A stretch of DNA of 8,974 nucleotides, from assembly GCA_934659415.1 (NCBI GenBank), contig CAKUHW010000031.1:1-8974 (forward strand). Reading direction: 5' to 3'. Source of the DNA: an uncultured Oscillospiraceae bacterium. Its GTDB lineage: Bacteria; Bacillota; Clostridia; Oscillospirales; Oscillospiraceae. The position numbers and the translations under genes were made by a program. Numbering within the stretch: the first letter of the stretch is position 1; each line of letters starts with the position of its first letter. The notes under the pieces were generated by a model that saw only the letters and a list, made by a program, of their open reading frames with translations, was not told where the DNA came from and did no database searches. Of this stretch, positions 1 to 5,260 are shown in pieces.

Positions 1-1
1 G

Positions 2-349
2 CTGTGCAAAGAGTACAAGGCCCTCAACGAGAAGTACTACGGCCCCGATATGATCAGCGACGAGGAGATCGCCCTGGAGTGGGCCCGCATCCCCCACTTC
101 TACTACAACTATTATGTGTTCCAGTACGCCACCGGCTATTCCGCCGCCATTGCCCTGTCCCGCCGCATCCTGCGCGAGGGGGAGAGCGCCGTGAAGGACT
201 ACATGGCCTTCCTCTCCGGCGGCTGCTCCAAGGATCCCATCGACCTGCTGAAGCTGGCCGGGGTGGATATGGCCAGCCCCGCGCCCATCCAGAACGCCCT
301 GGACCTCTTCGACTCCCTGCTGGACGAGATGGAGAGCCTGATGGCCTGA
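2..349 (+). CDS. pepF: Oligoendopeptidase F (M3 family metallopeptidase), C-terminal part
   Basis: This is the last 115 residues of a gene that begins before the window. The open frame runs from base 2 to a TGA stop at 347-349 with no interruption. The segment ALEWARIPHFYYNYYVFQYATGY resembles in order the conserved C-terminal stretch of PepF-type M3 peptidases (tryptophan, RIPHFY, then a Tyr-rich YATG block), followed by SAAIALSRRIL and the usual acidic C-terminal helix (LDLFDSLLDEMESLM). These cytoplasmic zinc enzymes degrade oligopeptides. The zinc-binding HExxH helix would lie upstream and cannot be seen, so activity cannot be judged. No T-rich terminator follows; about 200 bases separate it from the next gene. 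Family assignment is from recalled motifs and is fairly firm; the exact subfamily is less so. Confidence 0.85.
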   Translation: MCKEYKALNEKYYGPDMISDEEIALEWARIPHFYYNYYVFQYATGYSAAIALSRRILREGESAVKDYMAFLSGGCSKDPIDLLKLAGVDMASPAPIQNALDLFDSLLDEMESLMA

Positions 350-500
350 TCTCCTACCCGCAGCGGCGTGCTGGGCAAAAACAGGCAGGCCGCAGGACTC
401 CGCCAGACTCATACCCCCCTTGTACATCGTCGGCGCAAAGTCCGCTCTGCTCTGTTCCGGGCTGAATTCATTCCGTTCCGACATATTTCCCGTCCATTCT
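350..500. other. Intergenic stretch between pepF and noc
   Basis: About 150 bases with no supported gene. No canonical -35/-10 pair and no T-tract terminator could be found. A sequence ATTTCCCG at 485-492 equals one half of the published Noc-binding site (ATTTCCCGGGAAAT), but the other half is not present. The inverted repeat of the noc leader starts at 501. Confidence 0.5.
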
Positions 501-542
501 CCTCCCTGTTGTGGTATCATCTGGTAAACCACAACAGGGAGG
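501..542 (+). promoter_or_regulatory. Perfect 15-bp inverted repeat covering the noc ribosome binding site
   Basis: Bases 501-515 (CCTCCCTGTTGTGGT) are the exact reverse complement of 528-542 (ACCACAACAGGGAGG), with a 12-base loop. The right arm ends in the AGGGAGG Shine-Dalgarno of noc, eight bases before the ATG. If transcribed whole, the RNA would form a stable hairpin that hides the ribosome binding site. The loop and inner arm also contain TGGTATCAT (512-520), which looks like an extended -10 element (TGn plus TATCAT). If that is the promoter, transcription would start in the right arm and the repeat would act as a DNA operator rather than an RNA hairpin. The repeat is directly seen; either role is inference. 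Confidence 0.75.
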
Positions 543-549
543 CATTTTT

Positions 550-1341
550 ATGGCGCTGTTTACAAAGGGGACCGGGCAGCGGGTGCTGGAGCTGCCGGTG
601 GAGTCCATCCGCCCCAATCCCAACCAGCCCCGGCAGCAGTTCGACGGCGGGCAGCTGGAGTCCCTGGCGGCCTCCATCCGGTCCCTGGGTCTGCTGCAGC
701 CGCTGTCCGTACGGAAGACCTGCGCCGGGTGGGAGCTGGTGGCGGGGGAGCGGCGGCTGCGGGCGGCGCGGCTGGCGGGGCTGGCCACGGTGCCCTGCCT
801 GCCGGTGGAGGCGGACACGGAGCGCTCCTCTCTGCTGGCCCTGGTGGAAAATCTCCAGCGGGCCGACCTAGACGTGTGGGAGGAGGCCGCCGCCCTGCAG
901 GCTCTCATCGACCGCTTCGGCCTGACTCAGGAGGAGGCCGCCCGCCGGGTGGGCAAGAGCCAGTCCGCCGTGGCCAACAAGCTGCGGCTGCTGAAGCTGC
1001 CGGAGGAGGTGCAGGGGCTGCTGCGTCAGGCGGGACTCACCGAGCGCCACGCCCGCGCCCTGCTGACCCTGCCCACGGCACAGCTGCAGCTGTCCGCCGC
1101 CCGGCACATCATCGACAAGGGGCTGACCGTGGCCCAGAGCGAGCAGTACATCGCCCGGCTGTGCGCCCAAAAGCCGCCGGAGCGCAAGGCGGTGCCCATT
1201 TACCGCACCAGGGATGTGCGTCTGTTTCTCAACTCCCTGCGCCGGGGGCTGAGCATGATGCAGTCCGCCGGTGTGGCCGCCCGCTGGGACCGGCAGGAGG
1301 ACGAGGAGGGTCTGGTGCTCACCATCCGGATCCCGAAATAG
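550..1341 (+). CDS. noc: Nucleoid occlusion protein Noc (ParB family)
   Basis: 263 residues. ParB/Noc proteins are CTP-dependent DNA clamps; Noc spreads from chromosomal sites, binds the membrane and keeps the division machinery off the nucleoid. The ParB N-domain is at about 13-110, with the CTP-binding motifs GERRLRA (66-72) and ENLQR (100-104), and a helix-turn-helix at about 125-150. The four residues known to separate NBS-binding Noc from parS-binding ParB (Gln, Lys, Lys, Arg) are all of the Noc type here: Q138, K144, K149 and R166. The C-terminus LTIRIPK matches Bacillus Noc as I recall it, and no LGRGL ParA-stimulating motif is present. The N-terminus before the core is short (MALFTKGTGQR), against roughly 30 residues with an amphipathic helix in Bacillus. 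Start chosen at 550 because AGGGAGG ends eight bases upstream; an in-frame ATG at 511 lies inside the inverted repeat with no binding site. Confidence 0.9.
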   Translation: MALFTKGTGQRVLELPVESIRPNPNQPRQQFDGGQLESLAASIRSLGLLQPLSVRKTCAGWELVAGERRLRAARLAGLATVPCLPVEADTERSSLLALVENLQRADLDVWEEAAALQALIDRFGLTQEEAARRVGKSQSAVANKLRLLKLPEEVQGLLRQAGLTERHARALLTLPTAQLQLSAARHIIDKGLTVAQSEQYIARLCAQKPPERKAVPIYRTRDVRLFLNSLRRGLSMMQSAGVAARWDRQEDEEGLVLTIRIPK

Positions 1342-1352
1342 GAGAACGCAAA

Positions 1353-1385
1353 GAAGCGGCAGGGGAATTGCTCCCCTGCCGCTTC
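1353..1385. terminator. Strong hairpin after noc, possible terminator without T-tract
   Basis: GAAGCGGCAGGGGA (1353-1366) pairs perfectly with TCCCCTGCCGCTTC (1372-1385) around a five-base loop, 12 bases after the noc stop. It sits between convergent genes, as a terminator would. No T-run follows on either strand, so intrinsic termination is uncertain and it may be another member of the adjoining hairpin cluster. Confidence 0.45.
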
Positions 1386-1437
1386 AGGCAGTCAAAGAAC
1401 CCGCGGAGTTCACCGGGGCAAAGGCGGGCTGCCATGG

Positions 1438-1498
1438 GGACAACCCCTCAGTCAGCGCTGTGCGCTGACAGCTCCCCTTACACAGGGGAGCTTAAGGG
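1438..1498 (+). repeat. REP-like two-hairpin repeat, copy A
   Basis: The unit opens with GGACAACCCCTCA and continues with two adjacent hairpins. Hairpin 1 is GTCAGCGC/GCGCTGAC (1451-1469, loop TGT). Hairpin 2 is AGCTCCCCT/AGGGGAGCT (1470-1492, loop TACAC). A diverged second copy in the same orientation begins at 1612. From memory, GGACAACCCCTCAG...AGCTCCCC is a frequent intergenic element in Oscillospiraceae genomes; that point was not checked here. Confidence 0.7.
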
Positions 1499-1575
1499 CC
1501 TACGGGCGCTGCGCGCCCGTAAGCCCTTACCCCCCTCGTGCAGAGGGGGGGCGCCGCCGCGTTTTTTGCGGCGGC
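1493..1575. repeat. Run of three hairpins between the repeat copies
   Basis: Three back-to-back inverted repeats follow copy A. The first (1493-1529) pairs TAAGGGC with GCCCTTA and TACGGGCG with CGCCCGTA, with a single mismatch between the two segments. The second (1530-1550) pairs CCCCCCTC with GAGGGGGG. The third (1553-1575) pairs GCCGCCGC with GCGGCGGC around a GTTTTTT loop. With the flanking repeats this makes a dense cluster of secondary structure containing no gene. Confidence 0.7.
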
Positions 1576-1611
1576 TGGGGGGGAGTGTTACCGGGCCGAA
1601 AGAGATGCACC

Positions 1612-1668
1612 GGACAACCCCTCAGGCGCTTCGCGCCAGCTCCCTTTACACAAGAGAGCGCAAGGGCA
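1612..1668 (+). repeat. REP-like two-hairpin repeat, copy B (diverged)
   Basis: Shares the GGACAACCCCTCAG opening with copy A. Hairpin 1 is shortened to GGCGC/GCGCC (1625-1637). Hairpin 2 keeps the same TACAC loop and spacing, but its arms GCTCCCTT/AAGAGAGC (1639-1659) now hold one mismatch. Pairing is mostly kept while the bases have changed, so this looks like an older or partly decayed copy. Just downstream, GGCCCGG/CCGGGCC (1672-1687) forms one more short hairpin before the lipoprotein pseudogene. Confidence 0.65.
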
Positions 1669-1709
1669 AAGGGCCCGGGGCCGGGCCGCGCCCCCCTGCC
1701 GGAGCACAG

Positions 1710-1985
1710 TCACCTCCGGGGCGTGAATTTCTCCCCGTCCCCCACCTTGACATAGAGGAAGTTGTACGACTCCTCCCCCGGAAGGTCAGTTCGCCGCGGG
1801 CGGCGGTAAAGCGGTTCACCCGGCCGGACCCGGCGCCGTCCTCCTCGGTGAGGGTGAGCACGGCGTCCTCCTTCTCATAGACATAGGTCCGCCCGGCCAG
1901 ATCCTCCGCGCTCACCCGCCCGCCGCAGCCCGCCAGGGCCAGAAGCAGAGCCAGCGTCAGCGCCAGGGCCGCTCCGCTTTGTCAT
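1710..1985 (-). pseudogene. Small lipoprotein gene with two compensating frameshifts
   Basis: On the minus strand, AAAGGAGG (2000-1993) lies seven bases before an ATG at 1985. The ATG frame begins MTKRS, but the lipoprotein signal (ALALTLALLLALAGC, with a clean LAGC lipobox) is read in a frame offset by one base: removing one G near AGCGGCC joins them as MTKRSALALTLALLLALAGC. The mature part reads SAEDLAGRTYVYEKEDAVLTL and on to GELTFRG. There a second shift, fixed by adding one G to a GGGGG run near 1780, leads to EESYNFLYVKVGDGEKF and a TGA at 1712-1710. The rebuilt product would be about 91 residues, exported and lipid-anchored. It starts 13 bases after the XRE regulator's stop, so it was probably co-transcribed with it. 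I do not recognise the family. It may be a true pseudogene or two homopolymer sequencing errors. Confidence 0.7.
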
Positions 1986-1998
1986 AAAAGTGCCTCCT

Positions 1999-3243
1999 TT
2001 AATACTCCCATCCGCTGGGGTCGGCGACGCTGCTGTAGCTGCCCGCTCTGAGGTTCAGGGCGTGATCTTCCGCGGTGTACACCTCCGGCGCGTCCTGAGC
2101 CACGAAGGTGCGGCCGTACTGGTCGGTGATGACGGCGGCCTCTGCATACTCCGCGCCGTCCTCCAGCGTCACATCCTGCGGGCGGCGGAAGAAGCGCAAG
2201 CCATCCTCCGTCCAGTCCTGGCGGTCTTCCTCCTCTGTGTACCAGAGCAGCAGCTTACGGTCCTTGAACAGACCCACCCGGACGCTGCGCACCTGCGCGG
2301 GCTGATACCAGTCCCCTTCGCCGTAGTAGGAAGCCTCCCCGGGCTGGAAGGCCACCACCTGGGTATTCTGGGTGAGCACGCCGTCCTCGCTCACGTCGGC
2401 GGCCCACAGGGTCCCGTTCACATAGACGTCCGGCAGGGTGGCGGACAGCAGCCAGTTGTAGCTGTCCAGCAGCTGGGTCTCCTCCTTGCCGTCGGCGGAG
2501 AACACCACGGAGAGGGAGATGTCGTTGGTGAGGGGGCAGGTCACGTCGGCGGAGAAGCGATTTCCCTCGTCCATCGTCCCCTCCGCAAGGACGGTCTTCT
2601 CCCCGCTGCGGGCCACAAACACCGCCTGCATCCCCGGCGCATAGGTCTTGGGCACGGCGGAGGCGGTGAAGGTCACGGTGTTGACCGTCAGGTCGGAGGA
2701 GACGGGCTTCACCTCGTACTCGGCGGTGAGCTGGTTCTGGCTTTTCAGGATCTCCTCCATCCGGTCGGTGATGGAGCCGATCTGACCGGTGAGGTTGCGG
2801 TCCACGATGCTGATGGAATTGCGCAGGCCGCCGACGTCGTTCTTCATATTTCTGAAGTCCCCCGACAGCTTGACGGCCACGATCACCCCGGCGAGGATGG
2901 CCGCGGCCCCCACCACCCGGGGCCACCAGCGGACCTTGGGCTGCATGGGCTCCGGCCGGGCGGCCAGGTAGCGGTCCACGATCTCCTCCACCATGCGCAG
3001 CTGCTCCTCGGTGAGCTCCCCGGCGGGCTTTTCCGCCCCCGCGGCCTCCTCTACCCCCAGCAGCCAGCCCACGGAGGCCCCGAACAGTCTGCTCAGGGCG
3101 ATGAGCTTTTCCACCTCGGGGAGGGCCCCGTCCGACTCCCATTTATAAATCGCCTGCCGGGAGACCCCCAGCTGCTCTCCCAGCTGCTCCTGAGACAGGC
3201 CCAGTTCCTTTCTCTTCTGCGCGATGCGCTGTCCAACGGTCAT
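1999..3243 (-). CDS. Membrane-anchored XRE-family regulator with extracytoplasmic domain
   Basis: 414 residues. Residues 1-65 form an XRE/Cro-type helix-turn-helix (TVGQRIAQKRKELGLSQEQL, then LGVSRQAIYKWESDGALPEVEKLIALS). A charged linker follows (66-105), then one transmembrane helix at about 107-126 (WWPRVVGAAAILAGVIVAV). Residues 128-175 look like a short coiled coil, and the remaining 240 or so residues form a probable beta-rich domain outside the membrane, with recurring Tyr, Trp and acidic residues. This order suggests one-component signalling from the envelope to DNA; ligand and target are unknown. Start at 3243 was chosen because AAAGGAGG ends eight bases upstream; a nearer in-frame ATG at 3249 is only two bases from it. 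It lies 87 bases after the acetyltransferase on the same strand and just before the lipoprotein remnant, so the three may form one transcription unit. Confidence 0.8.
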   Translation of the reverse strand: MTVGQRIAQKRKELGLSQEQLGEQLGVSRQAIYKWESDGALPEVEKLIALSRLFGASVGWLLGVEEAAGAEKPAGELTEEQLRMVEEIVDRYLAARPEPMQPKVRWWPRVVGAAAILAGVIVAVKLSGDFRNMKNDVGGLRNSISIVDRNLTGQIGSITDRMEEILKSQNQLTAEYEVKPVSSDLTVNTVTFTASAVPKTYAPGMQAVFVARSGEKTVLAEGTMDEGNRFSADVTCPLTNDISLSVVFSADGKEETQLLDSYNWLLSATLPDVYVNGTLWAADVSEDGVLTQNTQVVAFQPGEASYYGEGDWYQPAQVRSVRVGLFKDRKLLLWYTEEEDRQDWTEDGLRFFRRPQDVTLEDGAEYAEAAVITDQYGRTFVAQDAPEVYTAEDHALNLRAGSYSSVADPSGWEY

Positions 3244-3265
3244 GTGCATGACCTCCTTTCCCGTC

Positions 3266-3277
3266 GATGGTACCATC
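3266..3277. promoter_or_regulatory. 12-bp perfect palindrome upstream of the XRE gene
   Basis: GATGGTACCATC is a perfect palindrome 22 bases before the XRE start codon, just upstream of its AAAGGAGG. Cro/CI-type repressors often bind short palindromes in their own leaders, so this is a candidate autoregulatory operator. No good promoter could be placed next to it, and a 12-bp palindrome can occur by chance. Confidence 0.35.
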
Positions 3278-3330
3278 TCCGGGGCTTCGCGCACCACCAA
3301 CCGGGGGATGGGATTTTGTCAACCGTGGGT

Positions 3331-3897
3331 TTACATTCCGGGTTTTTCGGCGGTCTGCAGCTCCTTTGCGGCCTCATATTCTCCCCAGGAGAGGAAGGTG
3401 TTGTCCCGGGGCTCCTGCCGGAGGATGACCCGGGGACGCTCCTGCACCACGGTGGCGTTGGGAGGCACGTCGAAGGTGACCACGGCGTTGGCCCCGATGC
3501 GTGCGTTGTCCCCCACGGTGACCGCGCCGATGATCTTGGCCCCCGCGCCGATGTACACATTGCGGCCGATCACCGGCGCACCCTGGCCCCGGCTGTCCGG
3601 CAGGGTGTTGGAGCCGATGGTCACCTGGTGGAAGATGGTACACCCCGGCCCGATGGACGCCCCGTAGGAGATGAAGATCCCCGCCAGCCCGTGGGGCGTG
3701 ACGAAGGGGGCCACGGCCCGGGTACAGGGGATGACGGCGTTGTGCCGGTCCAGGATCTTCTGGTTGGCGTGGACGTACAGCGGGACCAGGCGCCGCCGCC
3801 AGGGAGAGGGGCTGAGGATGTGCTCCCGGTTGCGCCAGAAGCGGGCGGTGGGTTCCGGATGGAACAGCCGGTGGATCCGGCGCAGAAGCTTCCACAT
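3331..3897 (-). CDS. Hexapeptide-repeat (left-handed beta-helix) acetyltransferase, serine acetyltransferase-like
   Basis: 188 residues. After a basic, helical N-terminus (MWKLLRRIHRLFHPEP, to about residue 60) comes a left-handed beta-helix at about 67-155 made of hexapeptide turns such as ASIGPG, VTIGSN, PVIGRN, VYIGAG, VTVGDN and ARIGAN. The H90-containing CTIFHQVTIGSN corresponds to the active-site strand of CysE-like acyltransferases, which move acetyl from acetyl-CoA to a hydroxyl group. The protein is shorter than housekeeping CysE (about 220-270 residues) and lacks its helical N-domain, so a sugar or other small molecule could equally be the acceptor. The start at 3897 is favoured over the longer frame (ATG at 3942) because a promoter -10 lies inside that longer frame at 3936-3931; GAGGT sits nine bases upstream of 3897. 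Substrate unknown. Confidence 0.8.
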   Translation of the reverse strand: MWKLLRRIHRLFHPEPTARFWRNREHILSPSPWRRRLVPLYVHANQKILDRHNAVIPCTRAVAPFVTPHGLAGIFISYGASIGPGCTIFHQVTIGSNTLPDSRGQGAPVIGRNVYIGAGAKIIGAVTVGDNARIGANAVVTFDVPPNATVVQERPRVILRQEPRDNTFLSWGEYEAAKELQTAEKPGM

Positions 3898-3930
3898 GAT
3901 GCATCGACCTCGCGTTTCAGAGTTTTCTTC

Positions 3931-3959
3931 ATAGTAACCCATGGAAGCGGGAAAGTCAA
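3931..3959 (-). promoter_or_regulatory. Sigma-70-type promoter for the acetyltransferase
   Basis: Minus strand: TTGACT (3959-3954), a 17-base spacer, then TACTAT (3936-3931). Predicted transcription start is near 3924, about 27 bases before the chosen ATG at 3897. The position rules out translation from the upstream ATG at 3942 for this transcript. Confidence 0.75.
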
Positions 3960-4024
3960 CGGCGGCCGCGGACAGCGCCCCGGGAAAAACATGAAAAATA
4001 TGCGCGGTATCCCCGCCCGGGGGC

Positions 4025-4053
4025 TTGACAACGGCGGGTCTTCTTGCTATACT
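4025..4053 (+). promoter_or_regulatory. Strong sigma-70-type promoter for rplU-prp-rpmA
   Basis: TTGACA (4025-4030), a 17-base spacer, then TATACT (4048-4053) preceded by TG at 4045-4046, an extended -10. This near-consensus promoter suits a ribosomal protein operon. Transcription would start near 4060, giving an 85-base leader. It is divergent from the acetyltransferase promoter, with 65 bases between the two -35 elements. Confidence 0.9.
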
Positions 4054-4056
4054 ATC

Positions 4057-4145
4057 AAAGCCGCTTTGAATGGGACCATAAGCGGAAAGCGCGGCTTTCC
4101 CTCCCCCGACAGCGAGCCCGTATTAAAGGAAAGGCAGGTGCAGGT
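4057..4145 (+). ncRNA. rplU mRNA leader, possible L21 autoregulatory leader
   Basis: The leader between the promoter and rplU is about 85 bases and structured. CCGCTT (4061-4066) can pair with AAGCGG (4080-4085), while the overlapping AAAGCCGC (4057-4064) can instead pair with GCGGCTTT (4091-4098), giving two competing folds; the second uses a few bases at or before the likely +1, so its 5' edge is uncertain. Firmicutes rplU operons often carry an L21 leader through which the protein is thought to control its own synthesis. Position and length fit that family, but I could not compare it with the family's covariance model. Confidence 0.45.
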
Positions 4146-4457
4146 ATGCACGCAATCATCGAGACCGGCGGCAAGCAGTACAAGGTGGCAGAGGGCGACG
4201 TCCTCTACATCGAGAAGCTGGATGTCGAGGCCGGCACATCCGTCACTTTCGACAAGGTCCTGGCCGTTCTGGACGGCGACAAGGCCACCTTCGGCGCTCC
4301 CGCCGTGGAGGGCGCTTCCGTGACCGCCAACGTGGTGAAGAACGGAAAGGGCAAGAAGATCATCGTCTTCAAGTACAAGCCCAAGAAGAACTATCGCCGC
4401 AAGCAGGGCCATCGTCAGCCCTATACCAAGGTGGAGATCACCAAGGTCAACGCCTGA
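4146..4457 (+). CDS. rplU: 50S ribosomal protein L21
   Basis: 103 residues, the usual bacterial length. L21 binds 23S rRNA in the large subunit. The N-terminus [18 protein letters not shown] is the typical L21 opening, and the C-terminal [15 protein letters not shown] is the family signature. AGGTG ends five bases before the ATG; it is a modest ribosome binding site for such a highly expressed gene, which may mean the leader helps set initiation. It is the first gene of the rplU-prp-rpmA operon and ends 11 bases before prp. Confidence 0.98.
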   Translation: MHAIIETGGKQYKVAEGDVLYIEKLDVEAGTSVTFDKVLAVLDGDKATFGAPAVEGASVTANVVKNGKGKKIIVFKYKPKKNYRRKQGHRQPYTKVEITKVNA

Positions 4458-4468
4458 GGGTCCGGTCT

Positions 4469-4828
4469 ATGACCAGGATCACCTTCCACCAGACCGGCGA
4501 GCGTCTCGACGGCTTTACGGTGGACGGACACAGCGGCTACGCCGAGGCGGGCTGCGACATCGTCTGCGCCGCCATCTCCGGCGCGGTCCAGATGACCGAG
4601 TGCACGGTAAACGATGTGCTGGGTCTGGCCGCTTCGGTGAAGGTGCGGGAGGACGAGGGCTATGTCTGCCTCAAGCTCCCCGGCGGACTGGGACAGGCCA
4701 ACGAGCGCACGGTGCAGGATCTCCTCACCGGGCTGATGGTCTATCTCCAGGCCCTGAGCGAGGTTTATCCCGAAAATCTCATCGTCCGTCTGGAAGACGA
4801 CGGCAGCGATGACGAAGCGGAGGACTGA
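4469..4828 (+). CDS. prp: Ribosomal-processing cysteine protease Prp (YsxB family)
   Basis: 119 residues. Prp removes the N-terminal extension of ribosomal protein L27 in Firmicutes and relatives, a step needed for proper ribosome assembly. The family's catalytic His/Cys pair is visible in [19 protein letters not shown]21 in the GHSGYA motif and C33 in DIVCAA, close to H22 and C34 of the Staphylococcus enzyme. The C-terminus is acidic ([11 protein letters not shown]). It lies between rplU and rpmA, the standard arrangement that places the protease beside its substrate. The binding site before ATG 4469 is weak (GAGGG, 4456-4460), so translation may be coupled to rplU, whose stop is 11 bases upstream. 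Confidence 0.95.
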   Translation: MTRITFHQTGERLDGFTVDGHSGYAEAGCDIVCAAISGAVQMTECTVNDVLGLAASVKVREDEGYVCLKLPGGLGQANERTVQDLLTGLMVYLQALSEVYPENLIVRLEDDGSDDEAED

Positions 4829-4865
4829 GGGCCTCCATCAGCCTTTAGAAAGGACGGAAACGACT

Positions 4866-5150
4866 ATGATGAAGATCAATATCCAGCTCTTCGCGCATAA
4901 GAAGGGCGGCGGCTCCACCAAGAACGGCCGTGACTCCGAGTCCAAGCGTCTCGGCGTGAAGCGGGCCGACGGCCAGTTCGTTCTGGCCGGCAACGTGCTG
5001 GTGCGCCAGCGCGGCACCCACATCCACCCCGGCACCAACGTGGGCCTGGGCAGTGACGACACTCTGTTCGCCAAGGTGGACGGCACCGTGAAGTTCGAGC
5101 GCATGGGCAAGGACCGCAAGAAGGTCTCCGTGTACGAGATCGCCCAGTAA
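4866..5150 (+). CDS. rpmA: 50S ribosomal protein L27 with Prp-cleaved N-terminal extension
   Basis: 94 residues. L27 reaches toward the peptidyl-transferase centre with its N-terminal tail. The product starts [17 protein letters not shown], which matches the Firmicutes extension (MLKLNLQFFASKKG in Staphylococcus) residue for residue; Prp would cut between F9 and A10 to expose AHKKGGGS. The core shows [20 protein letters not shown] and [14 protein letters not shown], both typical of L27. Start 4866 (Met-Met) is chosen over 4869 because it puts Phe-Ala at positions 9-10, as in the known substrate, and is nearer to AGAAAGGA (4847-4854). The longer in-frame ATG at 4809 lies inside prp and is rejected. 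Confidence 0.97.
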   Translation: MMKINIQLFAHKKGGGSTKNGRDSESKRLGVKRADGQFVLAGNVLVRQRGTHIHPGTNVGLGSDDTLFAKVDGTVKFERMGKDRKKVSVYEIAQ

Positions 5151-5159
5151 AAAGCAGAG

Positions 5160-5193
5160 AACGCTCCGGACAAAGTGTCCGGAGCGTTTTTTT
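5160..5193 (+). terminator. Intrinsic terminator after rpmA
   Basis: AACGCTCCGGAC (5160-5171) pairs perfectly with GTCCGGAGCGTT (5177-5188) around the loop AAAGT, and the stem runs into seven T (5187-5193). It begins nine bases after the rpmA stop. This ends the ribosomal operon and separates it from obg, which has its own ribosome binding site, though no clear promoter was seen in 5194-5245. Confidence 0.95.
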
Positions 5194-5260
5194 GCGGGGG
5201 ACCCTTCCCTGCTCTTTCCCCTGAATTCTGACTGCCAGTCCGGCAAGGAGGTCTGACTCT

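Noticed and set aside
485..498. Noc-binding site (NBS) upstream of noc
   Set aside because: ATTTCCCG matches one half exactly but the other half is poor; overall about 10 of 14 bases match, too weak to call.
511..549. Upstream ATG extending Noc by 13 residues
   Set aside because: It lies in the left arm of the inverted repeat with no ribosome binding site, while 550 has AGGGAGG at good spacing.
1438..1668. CRISPR array
   Set aside because: Only two diverged copies, each made of hairpins, with irregular spacing and no cas genes nearby.
3317..3322. TTGACA on the minus strand as a promoter for the XRE gene
   Set aside because: The -10 position at 17 bases reads TGGTGG, and no better -10 is present at 16-18 bases.
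3898..3942. Longer start for the acetyltransferase (ATG at 3942)
   Set aside because: A promoter -10 (TACTAT, 3936-3931) lies inside it, so the message would begin downstream; it also lacks a ribosome binding site.
3978..4022. Inverted repeat CCCCGGG ... CCCGGGG upstream of the rplU promoter
   Set aside because: Only seven bases with a 31-base loop in a GC-rich stretch; likely chance.
1990..4323. Very long plus-strand open frame (777 codons)
   Set aside because: It runs antisense across the XRE regulator and acetyltransferase, whose minus-strand products have clear domains and ribosome binding sites. Its translation is low-complexity (Gly, His, Leu rich), as expected for the shadow of GC-rich genes.
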